Source: Chloroflexota bacterium
GTDB lineage: Bacteria > Chloroflexota > Anaerolineae > Aggregatilineales > Phototrophicaceae
DNA length: 64,000 nt
Reading direction: 5' to 3'
Assembly: GCA_016223085.1 (NCBI GenBank)
Contig: JACRPS010000003.1
Location: 1,050,274-1,114,273, forward strand
Shown here: positions 37,028 to 46,017 of the stretch, piece after piece
Layout of the letters: each line of letters opens with the position of its first letter
Numbering within the stretch: the stretch's first letter is position 1
Position numbers and translations under genes: made by a program
The notes under the pieces: generated by a model
What the model was told of the DNA's origin: nothing
Databases searched by the model: none
What the model saw: the letters and a program-made list of their open reading frames with translations, nothing else

Positions 37028-37045
37028 TTGTGAAAATAATCACAA
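37028..37045. promoter_or_regulatory. perfect TTGTGA-N6-TCACAA palindrome in the apiose divergent promoter
   Basis: TTGTGAAAATAATCACAA has the form of a CRP/FNR-family site (TGTGA-N6-TCACA). It covers GATTAT (37041-37036, minus strand), the likely -10 box of apnL, which pairs at 16 bases with TTGTCA (37063-37058). Occupation there could repress apnL or serve an activator acting on gntR. Confidence 0.65.
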
Positions 37046-37056
37046 TTGTAGACATC

Positions 37057-37085
37057 TTGACAATATACTGCATACTGTATACAAT
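37057..37085 (+). promoter_or_regulatory. near-consensus promoter of the apiose gntR with operator
   Basis: TTGACA (37057-37062), 17 bases, TACAAT (37080-37085). The palindrome TGTATACA (37076-37083) overlaps the -10 box and has the GTATAC core common for FCD-type GntR regulators, suggesting autorepression. The -35 hexamer is shared, on the opposite strand, with the apnL promoter. Confidence 0.75.
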
Positions 37086-37149
37086 CTCATTATACATTCA
37101 TCTTTGGTGACCGCAACAAGTAATTTTTAGGCCATTTTTAAGAGCATTC

Positions 37150-37878
37150 ATGAAAGTTTTTTCCCAGATTCGACCGATTAACCTGCGCGAGCAGGTAGCG
37201 GACCAGATTCGCACCGCCATCATCGAAGGCCGCCTGAAACCGAACGACCATATCGCCGAGGCGGCGCTGACACAGCAGCTTGGCGTCAGCCGGACGCCCG
37301 TCCGCGAAGCCCTGATTATCCTCGAACGTGAATCCCTGATTGTCTCGGTCCCCAATCGCGGCTGCTTTGTACGCGCCTTTAACGAAGATGATGTGGAAGC
37401 GCTCTTTTCCATGCGCACGACGCTGGAAAACTTCGCCGCCGAACTCATCATTGACCGGCTGAGCGATACCGACATCGCCCACCTGCGCGACCTGATTGAC
37501 CTCCAGCGCCGCCACATTGACCGCGCCGACTTCAAGGAGGTGCGCAGCGTGGACATGGCCTTCCACCAGTATCTGATTAACCTCAGCCAGCATCCGATGC
37601 TGATGCGGAACTGGCAGGAAATCGTGGCGCAGATCGCCGCCGTGCTGTATCTGCGCGCCGAAGCGGAACCTGATTACGACGAATATCTGGCGATCCGCGA
37701 CCATGAATGTATCGTGGACGCCTATCATGCCCGCAATCTGGAGCGGGTCAAGCAGGAAAACCGGCGCATCAACGAGCGTGTCGCCGGCGAATGCAAGGCC
37801 GCCGTCCGGCGGCTGCAAAAGCGGCGCAACGGCAAACCGCGCCGTACCAGACAGCGGCTTCAACATCCGGTTGGATGA
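37150..37878 (+). CDS. GntR/FCD-family regulator of the apiose locus
   Basis: 242 residues. Winged helix about 10-75 (NLREQVADQIRTAIIEGRLK, EAALTQQLGVSRTPVREALI), FCD domain with VDMAFHQYLINLSQHPML and HECIVDAYHARNLERVKQE carrying the His metal/ligand positions. Divergent from apnL and directly before the importer genes, so it probably senses an apionate-pathway intermediate. The operator-like TGTATACA on its own promoter fits autoregulation. Confidence 0.9.
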   Translation: MKVFSQIRPINLREQVADQIRTAIIEGRLKPNDHIAEAALTQQLGVSRTPVREALIILERESLIVSVPNRGCFVRAFNEDDVEALFSMRTTLENFAAELIIDRLSDTDIAHLRDLIDLQRRHIDRADFKEVRSVDMAFHQYLINLSQHPMLMRNWQEIVAQIAAVLYLRAEAEPDYDEYLAIRDHECIVDAYHARNLERVKQENRRINERVAGECKAAVRRLQKRRNGKPRRTRQRLQHPVG

Positions 37879-37990
37879 TAAGCACTTTCGGATTGACCGC
37901 AGTATCAAGGAGGGGGAACGGCACATTCGCAATCGGTTTTTCCACCATACCATTGTCATTTATTTACTTAGTTAAGGGATAAAAACACCC

Positions 37991-39025
37991 ATGTTCAATA
38001 AGTTGAATCGCTACAGTCTGGTGCTGGTCGTGCTGGCGCTGCTGCTGACGATGGTTGTCACCGTCAGCGCGCAGGACGGCATGACAATCTGCTTCGGCTT
38101 CCAGGACCTGGAAACGGAATTCTGGGTGGCCGGTCACAAGGCGATCACCGAAACGCTGCGCGGGCAGGGCATCGAGGTGCTGGAATACAACGCCAATGAG
38201 AACCCGGACCGCCAACTAGAACAGGTGCGCGAGTGCATCGCCCAGGGCGTGGACGGCATCATCATCATCCCGCAGGATGGTGACAGCGCCGTGACCATCA
38301 TCGGCGAAGCCCAGGCCGCCGACATCCCGATCGCGGTTTTCAACCGCCCGCCGAATGATCGCAGCAAGGGCATCACGGTCGTGGCCGACAACGTGAGCGC
38401 CACCGAACAGGCCGTTGAATTTATCGCCCAGAAGGCGCTGGCGAAGTGGGAAGCTACCGGCACGCCGATCAAGCCGCTGATCGTCGTCGGCGCGCTGCAG
38501 GACACCAACGCCATTGGCCGTCGTGAAGGTTTCTTCAACGTCATCAACCGCTACAACGAAAAGTACCCCGGCATGTTCGCCGAGCCGATTGAAGTGGCAA
38601 GCGAATGGGACGCCGCGACCGCGCTGGCGAACCTGGAAGCCGCCATCACTGCCAACCCGGATGTGGACTTCCTGTACACATCGTCGGACTTCCTGTTCCC
38701 CACCATCCGTTCGGTGCTGGAACCGCGCGGCAAGTGGGTGCCGATGGGTGACAAGAATCACGTGCTGATGGCCGGCCTCGACGGCGACGCGACCGCCTGT
38801 ATGCTGATCGAGCAGGGTTACGTGGACGCCACCGGCGTGCAGAACCTGTTCTACGAAGCCGAACTGACGATGAACCGCCTGCTCCAGGCCATCGAAGAGG
38901 GCGACACGCAGCCAAATGAAGTGCTGCTCGACCCCGGCTTCGCGCTGACCGCCGGCAACTTCATCTGGCAGAGCGACGACATGTGGGGCTGCAAGCTCTA
39001 TCGTGAAGGCTTCCTCGATCAATAG
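37991..39025 (+). CDS. ribose-type sugar-binding protein of the apiose locus
   Basis: 344 residues. Signal peptide FNKLNRYSLVLVVLALLLTMVVTVSA, then a two-lobe sugar-binding fold (Peripla_BP_4): ICFGFQDLETEFWVAGHKA, CIAQGVDGIIIIPQDGD, DIPIAVFNRPP, ITVVADNVSATEQAV, VGALQDTNAIGRREGF, MAGLDGDATACMLIEQGYV. Delivers the sugar to the permeases at 39149 and 41859. Co-location with apionate genes suggests D-apiose or a related branched sugar as ligand. Ends with TAG. Confidence 0.9.
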   Translation: MFNKLNRYSLVLVVLALLLTMVVTVSAQDGMTICFGFQDLETEFWVAGHKAITETLRGQGIEVLEYNANENPDRQLEQVRECIAQGVDGIIIIPQDGDSAVTIIGEAQAADIPIAVFNRPPNDRSKGITVVADNVSATEQAVEFIAQKALAKWEATGTPIKPLIVVGALQDTNAIGRREGFFNVINRYNEKYPGMFAEPIEVASEWDAATALANLEAAITANPDVDFLYTSSDFLFPTIRSVLEPRGKWVPMGDKNHVLMAGLDGDATACMLIEQGYVDATGVQNLFYEAELTMNRLLQAIEEGDTQPNEVLLDPGFALTAGNFIWQSDDMWGCKLYREGFLDQ

Positions 39026-39064
39026 TCCTGTTTGACGTGGGGACGCCGGTTTTCCGACGATCTC

Positions 39065-39092
39065 GTAGGGGCGCGGCGCGCCGTGCCCCTAC
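39065..39092. repeat. GTAGGGGCGCGG palindrome with one G-T pair
   Basis: GTAGGGGCGCGGCG faces CGCCGTGCCCCTAC, between the binding-protein and first permease genes. Confidence 0.93.
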
Positions 39093-39148
39093 CTCCAGGC
39101 CGCCTTCCCCATGCGGATGTCAGTTGTGCATGGAAATAGAGGCAGAAC

Positions 39149-40336
39149 GTGTCCACGATAGATGAACGGTTAACCCCCACCGTCAGCCTGGCGCCCGCCA
39201 CCCCGGTTGAAACCGCGCCGCGCCGCGCCGCGCGTCCGGTGCTGGGCTTCTTACAGCGGGTGCTGCTGTCTGACTACTTTATTCTGTACCTGACCATAAT
39301 CTTTTTTGTGGTTGCTTCCGCTTCCTTCCCGACGCTGTCCGCGCCGGGGAATATCAGCAACCAGCTATCCAACATGTGGCCGCTGCTCGCCGTCGCGGTC
39401 GGCCAGACGTTTGTGTTGATTCTGGGCGGCATTGACCTGTCGCAAACCTCGATTATGGCGATCACCAGCGTGGTCGGCGCGCTGTTTATTACGCAAACGC
39501 TCGATGCTCCCACCTTCGACAAAAGCCCGCTGTGGGGCACGCTCATTTCCGACAAGGGCGGCATCCTCGCCGGCAACCCCAACGCTGTTTTAATCGGCGT
39601 GATCGTGATGCTGCTGCTGGGCACGCTGATCGGTCTGTGGAACGGCTTCGCCATCACGCGCTTCAAGATGGCGCCGTTTATGGTGACGCTCGTCTCCATG
39701 ATCTTCTTCAGCGCGCTGGCGCTGTGGCTGACCGCGTCGCGCAATGTCTCCGGTCTGCCGGAGGACTTCCTGCTGCTGGGCAAAGGGGACATCGTATCGG
39801 TTTACTTTGGACCGAAGCTGACGCCGGAAATCGCCCGGCGCGACATCCTGCCGTTGATTACGTATCCGTTTATGATCGCGGTGGGGCTGGCGGTGGCCGG
39901 GCAGTTTATCCTCAGCCGGACGGTGTTTGGCCGCCAGATGTTCTCCATCGGCACCAACCGCCGCGCGTCGGAAGTCTCCGGCGTGCCGGGCAGCCGCGTG
40001 ATTATGCTGGTGTACGCCTTCAGCGGTTTCTGCGCGGCAGTCTCTGCCATCCTGTACTCGGCCCGGCTGGAAATTGGCCGCCCGTCACTGGGGGACGGCC
40101 TGCTGATGGACATTGTAGGCGCAGCGGTCATCGGCGGCACCAGCCTGTTCGGCGGCAAGGGTTCGATCAAGGGCACGTTCTTCGGCGTGGCGTTTTTTGT
40201 GCTGCTGCTGAACATCCTCAACGCCATGAAGCTGTCGCCGTTTGTGATTGACGCCACCAAAGGCATCGTCATCCTGATCGCCGCGCTGCTGGACATCACC
40301 CGCACCCGCCTGATTAACCGGGAGGCGCGTTCATGA
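39149..40336 (+). CDS. ribose-type ABC importer permease 1, apiose locus
   Basis: 395 residues from GTG 39149, longer than most RbsC relatives because of a ~45-residue proline/arginine-rich lead and an extra loop (TLDAPTFDKSPLWGTLISDKGG). Membrane core with VGQTFVLILGGIDLSQTS signature and SIGTNRRASEVSGVPGSRVIMLVYAF coupling loop. Its stop overlaps the ATPase start by 4 bases (ATGA at 40333). Confidence 0.9.
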   Translation: MSTIDERLTPTVSLAPATPVETAPRRAARPVLGFLQRVLLSDYFILYLTIIFFVVASASFPTLSAPGNISNQLSNMWPLLAVAVGQTFVLILGGIDLSQTSIMAITSVVGALFITQTLDAPTFDKSPLWGTLISDKGGILAGNPNAVLIGVIVMLLLGTLIGLWNGFAITRFKMAPFMVTLVSMIFFSALALWLTASRNVSGLPEDFLLLGKGDIVSVYFGPKLTPEIARRDILPLITYPFMIAVGLAVAGQFILSRTVFGRQMFSIGTNRRASEVSGVPGSRVIMLVYAFSGFCAAVSAILYSARLEIGRPSLGDGLLMDIVGAAVIGGTSLFGGKGSIKGTFFGVAFFVLLLNILNAMKLSPFVIDATKGIVILIAALLDITRTRLINREARS

Positions 40337-41862
40337 CCGCCGTGCTAGAAACGCAGAACCTCAACAAATCGTTCTTCGGCATTGCTGCCGTGAAGGACGT
40401 GAGCATCAAGGTCAACGCGGGTGAAGTGCTGGGGCTGATCGGGCAGAACGGCGCGGGCAAAAGCACGCTGATGAACCTGATCGGCGGCGTGGTGCAGCCG
40501 GACAGTGGTACGATGCTGTACCAGGGCAAACCCTACGCGCCGCGCAGCCCGGCGGACGCGACCCACGCGCGCATCGCCTTCATCCACCAGGAACTGAACC
40601 TGTTCACCAACCTGACGATTGCCGAAAACATCTTCATCGAAGGTTTCCCGACCAGGGGGCGCGGGCCGTTCCGGGTGATTGACCGCGCCGCCGTGCGCCG
40701 CCGCACCCGCGAAGTGCTGGAGGCGGTAGGCCTCGATCTGTCGCCGGACATGCAGGTGGACCGCATGTCGCCCGGCGAGCGGCAGTTGGCGGAAATCGCA
40801 AAGGCGCTGTATCTCGACGCCTCGCTTATCATTCTCGACGAACCGACCACCTCGCTGACCAACCGCGAGACGGAAAAGCTGTTTGACATCATGCGCCGCC
40901 TGCGCGAACAGGGCAAGGCGCTGATCTACATCTCGCACATCCTGACCGACGTGCTGGCGGTATCCGACCAGATCGCGGTCATGCGCGACGGCCATCTGGT
41001 GACGCAGGAGCCGACGGCGAACTTTGACGTGAATCGCATGATCGCGCTGATGGTGGGGCGCAGCATCGAGCAGTTGTATCCGCCGCGCACGTCCGTTCCG
41101 AAAGACGAACCCCTGCTGGAAGTACGCGGTGTGTCGGCCAAAGGCATTGTTGAGGACGTAAATTTCGAAGTGTGCCGGGGCGAAGTCGTCGGCCTGTTCG
41201 GGTTAATGGGTTCCGGGCGCACCGAACTGGCGCGGATGCTGTTCGGGCTGGACTCGTTTGAGCGCGGCGAAATCGTAGTTAACGGCCAGGCCATCCGCCG
41301 CACGTCCGCGCGGTAGAGCATCCGCAACAATATCGCTTTTGTCACCGAAAACCGGCGCGAGGAAGGTCTGCTGATGAACATCAACATCGCGGACAACATC
41401 GCGCTGGTGTCGCTGCCGTCGTTCGCGTCGAAGATGACGCAGGTCATCCGCCAGCGCGACATGGTGACGTCGGCGGGACAGGTCGCCGGCCAGTTGCAGC
41501 TTAAAAGCGGCAACATCGTCGAGCAGCCGGCCAAGAGCCTGAGCGGCGGCAACCAGCAGAAAGTGGTGCTGGCGAAGTGGCTGCTGTCGAAGCCGTCGGT
41601 GTTTGTGATGGACGAGCCAACACGCGGCATTGACGTGGGCGCGAAGTACGAAATCTACAGCATCATTGACCAACTGGCAGCCAGCGGCAGCGGCGTGCTA
41701 TTCATCTCCTCCGAACTGGAAGAACTGATGGGCATGTGCGACCGGATTCTGGTGATGAGCCGGGGGGAAATCTTCGGCCACTTCACGCGGGAGGAATTCG
41801 ACCAGGAGGCTATCCTGCGGGCGGCCTTCCGTGAACATGGCAACGGGAGTAACGGCGCATGA
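40333..41862 (+). pseudogene. ribose-type ABC importer ATPase with in-frame amber codon
   Basis: The frame from ATG 40333 to TGA 41862 encodes a complete 509-codon RbsA-like protein except that codon 328 (41314-41316) is TAG. Before it: Walker A GQNGAGKST, signature MSPGERQLAEIAKAL, Walker B LIILDEPTTSL, and the second degenerate Walker A GLMGSGRTE. After it: NNIAFVTENRREEGLLMNIN, SLSGGNQQKVVLAKWL and VFVMDEPTRGIDVGAKYE. Relatives have an ordinary residue (often Glu or Ala) at this place. The truncated product lacks the second active site; a re-start at ATG 41374 would give a fragment. Read-through, point mutation and base-call error cannot be separated here. Confidence 0.88.
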
Positions 41863-42905
41863 ATGTCAGCATCCTGAAAACCAACCGCAGCGCGGCCAAC
41901 GGGCGAACGAATATCACCCAACTGCTGCTGAACAATTCGACCCTCATCCTGTTTGTGGCCGTGTTCCTGATCTTTGGCCTGTCGTCGCCCAAGCTGTTTG
42001 AAGGCAATAACCTGGTCAACAGCCTGATTAACATCATCAAGCAGGCGTCGTTCACCGGCATCATCGCCGTTGGTATGACGTTTGTGCTGCTAACCGGCGG
42101 CATTGACCTGTCGGTTGGCTCGAACATGTACCTGTCGTCGGTGGTGGCCGGCCTGCTGATGCGCCAGCAGGGCTTTGAAGTGCTGCCGGCGCTGCTGGCG
42201 GCGCTGGTGACGGGCACGCTGGTGGGCGCGTTTAACGCCGTCTGCGTCGTCAAGCTGAAGATCGTGCCGTTTATGGTCACGCTCGGCACACTGGTGGTGG
42301 CGCGCGGCATCGGCACGTTCCTGACCGACTCGAAGCAGATTGACTTCCCGCAGCGCATGTTGGACTTCGGGCAGATCCACGTCACCTTCGGCGCGATCCA
42401 GATTCAGATCGTGCCGATCATCGCCTTCTTCATCATCATTGCGCTGGCCTACATCATCCTAACGCGAACGCCTGTCGGGCGGCAGGTATACGCCGTTGGC
42501 AACGACATCGAAGTGGCGAAGAAGGCCGGTATCAACGCCGACCGCGTCACGGCGATGGTATACATCGTCTCCGGCTTCTGCGCGGCGCTGGCCGGGTTTA
42601 TCCTGATCGCGCAGATCGGGCGGCTCGACCGCAGCTTCGCGGAAGGCAAGGAGTTCGACGCGATTGCCGCGGCGGTGCTGGGCGGCACGAGTCTGTTCGG
42701 CGGCGTGGGCAACGTGCTGGGGACGGTCATCGGCGCGCTGCTGATCCAGATGGTGCAGTACATGCTCCAGTTCAACAACGTCAACCTGTATATCCAGCCG
42801 ATGGTGCGCGCGGCCATCATCTTTATCGCGGTGTTTTTTGACAGCCTGCGCGAGGCCAACCTCGCCAAGCTGAAACGGCGGTTTATCCGCCCCGTCGAAA
42901 GCTAA
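41859..42905 (+). CDS. ribose-type ABC importer permease 2, apiose locus
   Basis: 348 residues, start overlapping the ATPase stop (ATGA). RbsC-like core: ASFTGIIAVGMTFVLLTGGIDLSVGS at about 67-92 and AVGNDIEVAKKAGINADRVTAMVYIVSGF. The importer therefore has two different permeases, expected to form a heterodimer with 39149-40336. Confidence 0.9.
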   Translation: MNVSILKTNRSAANGRTNITQLLLNNSTLILFVAVFLIFGLSSPKLFEGNNLVNSLINIIKQASFTGIIAVGMTFVLLTGGIDLSVGSNMYLSSVVAGLLMRQQGFEVLPALLAALVTGTLVGAFNAVCVVKLKIVPFMVTLGTLVVARGIGTFLTDSKQIDFPQRMLDFGQIHVTFGAIQIQIVPIIAFFIIIALAYIILTRTPVGRQVYAVGNDIEVAKKAGINADRVTAMVYIVSGFCAALAGFILIAQIGRLDRSFAEGKEFDAIAAAVLGGTSLFGGVGNVLGTVIGALLIQMVQYMLQFNNVNLYIQPMVRAAIIFIAVFFDSLREANLAKLKRRFIRPVES

Positions 42906-42916
42906 CGACCAGAGCC

Positions 42917-42945
42917 GTAGGGGCGAACCGGCGGTTCGCCCCTAC
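42917..42945. repeat. GTAGGGGCGAACC palindrome, odd centre
   Basis: GTAGGGGCGAACCG faces CGGTTCGCCCCTAC around a single G; just after the permease 2 gene. Confidence 0.94.
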
Positions 42946-43037
42946 AAAAGTCGGCAACATAACAATCTGTATCTCTGCGTTACAGCACGAGAAACCTGGT
43001 GTTTAGCACCTATCCGTAAACCTCTTTTTTTACGCCT

Positions 43038-43064
43038 GTAGGGGCACGGCAGGCCGTGCCCTAC
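43038..43064. repeat. GTAGGG palindrome with one base lost from an arm
   Basis: GTAGGGGCACGGC faces GCCGTGCCCTAC (one C fewer). Second copy in the 256-base gap before apnO, which otherwise holds no visible gene. Confidence 0.9.
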
Positions 43065-43161
43065 GAAAGGGTTTACGGATGAACACTTAAACAAAGCCGT
43101 CGTTTTTGAACGACTTTGCAGAATATCCAATTTTCCAGTTACCCAAACAGGAGTTTCAATC

Positions 43162-44022
43162 ATGTTGAAGGTTGCTTTGATGGGCGCGGGCGGCAAAATG
43201 GGCTGCCGCATCACCGACAATCTGATGAAGATGCCGGACAAATACGACATGCGCTATGTCGAAGTCAGCGAGCCGGGCATTGCCAACCTTGCCAAGCGCG
43301 GCCTGAAGACGACGCCGCAGACGGAAGCGCTGGCCGACGCCGACGCCGTGATTCTGGCGCTGCCGGACAAGCTGATCGGCAGGATCACGCATGAAATCGT
43401 CCCGACGCTGCGCCCCGGCACGATGGTGATCGGCCTCGACCCGGCGGCAGCCTACGCCGAAGTGATGCCGGTGCGGGAAGACCTGACCTACTTCGTCAGC
43501 CACCCATGCCATCCACCCATGTTTAACGATGAAGTGACGGAAGAAGCCCGCACCGACTGGTTCGGCGGCGTGAAGGCCAAACACCACATCGTCAACGCGC
43601 TGTATCATGGCCCGGACAGCGATTACGAGAAGGGCAACCAGATCGCCCGCGATATGTACGCGCCGGTGATGACCTCGTTCCGCATCACCGTTGAGCAGAT
43701 GGCAATCCTCGAACCGGCGCTGGTGGAAACCTTCGCCGCGACCTGCATCAGCGCGATCAAGGAAGCGTATGACAAGGCGGTTGAGATGGGTGTACCGGCG
43801 GACGCCGCCTGGGAGTTCCTCAGCGGCCACGCGCGGATTGAGTTTGCCATCATCTTCGGCTTCTCTGGCTTCCCGTTCTCCGACGGCGCGAAACTGGCGA
43901 TTGCGCGCGCCTACGAGAAAATCTTCAAGCCGGACTGGAAAGAGCAGATCATGAACCTTGACGCGCTCAAGCAAAGCGTCCGGGAAATCACCGACAGCCT
44001 GAACCAGCCGGTGAAGGCGTAA
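43162..44022 (+). CDS. apnO: D-apionate oxidoisomerase
   Basis: 286 residues. Rossmann start KVALMGAGGKMGCRITDNLM (GAGGKMG at 8-14), then DADAVILALPDKLIGRI, and the family block TYFVSHPCHPPMFNDE (about 111-126) followed by WFGGVKAKHHIVNALYHGP and TVEQMAILEPALVETFAATC. This fits ApnO, an NAD-dependent enzyme with a 6-phosphogluconate-dehydrogenase-like C-terminus that oxidises and rearranges D-apionate to 3-oxo-isoapionate. Its neighbours (apnL, apsD, oiaC, oiaX) are exactly the pathway partners. Ribosome site CAGGAG precedes the ATG. Confidence 0.8.
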   Translation: MLKVALMGAGGKMGCRITDNLMKMPDKYDMRYVEVSEPGIANLAKRGLKTTPQTEALADADAVILALPDKLIGRITHEIVPTLRPGTMVIGLDPAAAYAEVMPVREDLTYFVSHPCHPPMFNDEVTEEARTDWFGGVKAKHHIVNALYHGPDSDYEKGNQIARDMYAPVMTSFRITVEQMAILEPALVETFAATCISAIKEAYDKAVEMGVPADAAWEFLSGHARIEFAIIFGFSGFPFSDGAKLAIARAYEKIFKPDWKEQIMNLDALKQSVREITDSLNQPVKA

Positions 44023-44030
44023 CATTCTCT

Positions 44031-44060
44031 GTAGGGGCGGGTTTAGAAACCCGCCCCTAC
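44031..44060. repeat. GTAGGGGCGGGTTT palindrome, near perfect
   Basis: GTAGGGGCGGGTTT faces AAACCCGCCCCTAC around AG; 8 bases after the apnO stop. Confidence 0.95.
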
Positions 44061-44079
44061 CCCACCAGGGACTTTGACC

Positions 44080-45153
44080 ATGCCCACCCTCTCACAACTG
44101 CGGCAGACGTTGGACGGCGCGGGCGAGTTGTATCACGTGCTGCCCTTGCAGGGCGACGCCTGCGCGCTAATCACACAGCGCGGCGCGCGCGTGCTGGGTC
44201 TGTTCCCCACGCCCGACGCCGACAACCTGCTGTGGACGAACGACGCGGCGCTGGAATCGGTCGAGAGCTTTCAGCAGTTTGTGGCTGAGGGCGGCTGGAA
44301 TCTGGGCGGCGAACGCTGCTGGATTGCGCCGGAGATTCAGTACAACGTGCGTGACCGCAGCGACTTCTGGGGTACGCTGTCCGTTCCTTCGGCAATAGAC
44401 CCTGGCAGCTACCGGATGGACGTGTCCGGCGCGGCGGTCACGTTCCAGCAGCAAATCAGCCTAAGCGCCTATAACACCGCCACTGGCACGAAGCAGCTTG
44501 ATGTGCGCCGCACCGTTCGTCCGATAGCGAACCCGCTGCGGGCGTATGACACGTTGCTACGTGGCGTCATCTATGCCGGTTACGAACAGACAGCCACGCT
44601 GGCCGAGTTAAACGATGCGCCGATACTCAGTGAAATCTGGAATCTGGTGCAGGTGAACGCCGGCGGCCACCTCATCATCCCCTGCGCGCCGGAGATTCGC
44701 GCCTCAGACTACTGCGGCGACGTGCCGGATAAAGCGCGGGCGGTGTGTTTCGGTGACGTGCCGCACCTGCGGCTGACCATCACCGGGCAGCGCCAGTACA
44801 AAATCGGCTATCAGGCGACCAGCATGACCGGGCGCATGGCCTACCATCACCGCCTGCCCGATGGCCGCGACTATCTGTTGGTTCGCAGTTTCTTCAACAA
44901 CCCGTCCAGCATCTATGCCGAAGAACCACCGGACCAACCGGGCGCGACCGGCCATTCCGTCCACGTTTACAATGACGGCGGGCAGTTCGGCGCGGGCGGC
45001 GTTGGCTTTGGCGAAATGGAATGCAGCGGCCAAACCATCGGCGGGCGCTCCGGGCGTTCTGGCAGCAGCGATACGTTCCTGCTGTGGGCGTACGTCGGCG
45101 CGCCGGAGGCCATCCGGCGGATCGTATACCTTTTGCTGGGAGTCAAGTTGTAG
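44080..45153 (+). CDS. galactose-mutarotase-fold protein of the apiose locus
   Basis: 357 residues from ATG 44080 (AGGGA upstream). Pattern DACALITQRGARVLGLFPTPDADNLLW at the start and ERCWIAPEIQYNVRDRSDFWG, VTFQQQISLSAYNTATGTKQ and LSEIWNLVQVNAGGHLIIP further on resemble aldose-epimerase-like beta-sandwich families (DUF6786/DUF4432 type), though I cannot fix the family. It lies between apnO and oiaC. A role in interconverting apiose anomers before oxidation is plausible; a second lactonase is another option. Its TAG stop (45151-45153) is the left end of the next palindrome. Confidence 0.55.
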   Translation: MPTLSQLRQTLDGAGELYHVLPLQGDACALITQRGARVLGLFPTPDADNLLWTNDAALESVESFQQFVAEGGWNLGGERCWIAPEIQYNVRDRSDFWGTLSVPSAIDPGSYRMDVSGAAVTFQQQISLSAYNTATGTKQLDVRRTVRPIANPLRAYDTLLRGVIYAGYEQTATLAELNDAPILSEIWNLVQVNAGGHLIIPCAPEIRASDYCGDVPDKARAVCFGDVPHLRLTITGQRQYKIGYQATSMTGRMAYHHRLPDGRDYLLVRSFFNNPSSIYAEEPPDQPGATGHSVHVYNDGGQFGAGGVGFGEMECSGQTIGGRSGRSGSSDTFLLWAYVGAPEAIRRIVYLLLGVKL

Positions 45154-45178
45154 GGGCGGGTTTCTAAACCCGCCCCTA
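45150..45178. repeat. GTAGGGGCGGGTTT palindrome overlapping a stop codon
   Basis: GTAGGGGCGGGTTT faces AAACCCGCCCCTA around CT; last base of the right arm changed. TAG at 45151-45153 ends the preceding gene. Confidence 0.94.
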
Positions 45179-45195
45179 TGTATGGAGACAACACC

Positions 45196-46014
45196 ATGAC
45201 CGTTTTAGGACTGGGTACGTATGGCGTCGCCTGGGCGATTGGCGTACCCGGCTACGAGCAGCCGAAAGCGCCGATGGATGCGTTCGGCCTGCTGCGTTTT
45301 GCCGATGATCTCGGCCTGCGGCTGGTGCAGATCGCGGACAATCTGCCGCTGCACACGCTGACCGACGAGCAGCGCCGCGACGTACGGGACGAAGCGCAAA
45401 AACGCGGCATCGCTATCGAAGTCGGCACGCGCGGCATCCAGACCGACCACCTGCGCCAGTACCTCGAAATCGCCAGATTCTTCAACTCACCGATTCTGCG
45501 CGTGGTGGTGGATACCAAAGACCATCACCCGTCGCCGGAAGAAGTCGTCAGCCTGATTCGCGTCGTGCTGCCGGAACTGGAAGCGGCGGGCATCACGCTG
45601 GCGATAGAGAACCACGACCGCTTTAAGGTCAACCAACTGGCCGGCATTATTCAGGCGCTGAACAGCCCGTATGTGGGCATCTGCCTCGACACAGTGAACT
45701 CGTTCGGGTCGCTGGAAGGGCCGGAAGTGGTGGTGGAAACGCTCGGCTGCCACGTGGTTAACCTGCACGTCAAGGAATTTGTCGTCAAACGCGCCGGCCA
45801 CGCGATGGGCTTTGAAATCACCGGGCGGCCTACCGGACAGGGCATGATGAACGTCCCCTGGCTGCTGGGCCGGCTGGACGGCTTCGGGCGCAGCTACAAC
45901 GCGATCATCGAAGCCTGGCTGCCGATGCAGATCACGATTGACGAAACGGTGGCGATGGAAGCGCGCTGGGCGCGTGAAAGCGTCACCTATTTACGACAGT
46001 TCATCAAGGAATAA
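45196..46014 (+). CDS. oiaC: 3-oxo-isoapionate decarboxylase (sugar-isomerase-like TIM barrel)
   Basis: 272 residues from ATG 45196, which has GGAG 8 bases upstream. Xylose-isomerase-like barrel with metal-site blocks LAIENHDRFK (Glu, about 140), GICLDTVNSFG (Asp, about 172), VVNLHVKEF (His, about 200) and AIIEAWLP (Glu, about 236); opening GLGTYGVAWAIGVPGY and RLVQIADNLPL. This fits OiaC, which removes CO2 from 3-oxo-isoapionate to give L-erythrulose. With oiaK broken, this would be the working outlet of the pathway. Erythrulose kinase genes are not in the window. Confidence 0.72.
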   Translation: MTVLGLGTYGVAWAIGVPGYEQPKAPMDAFGLLRFADDLGLRLVQIADNLPLHTLTDEQRRDVRDEAQKRGIAIEVGTRGIQTDHLRQYLEIARFFNSPILRVVVDTKDHHPSPEEVVSLIRVVLPELEAAGITLAIENHDRFKVNQLAGIIQALNSPYVGICLDTVNSFGSLEGPEVVVETLGCHVVNLHVKEFVVKRAGHAMGFEITGRPTGQGMMNVPWLLGRLDGFGRSYNAIIEAWLPMQITIDETVAMEARWARESVTYLRQFIKE

Positions 46015-46017
46015 ATC

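Noticed and set aside
32705-41316. TAG read as an amino acid (pyrrolysine or glutamine)
   Set aside because: TAG ends several intact genes here (9052-9054, 39023-39025, 51025-51027, 52513-52515, 53626-53628) without sensible extensions, and no methylamine methyltransferase or suppressor tRNA is seen.
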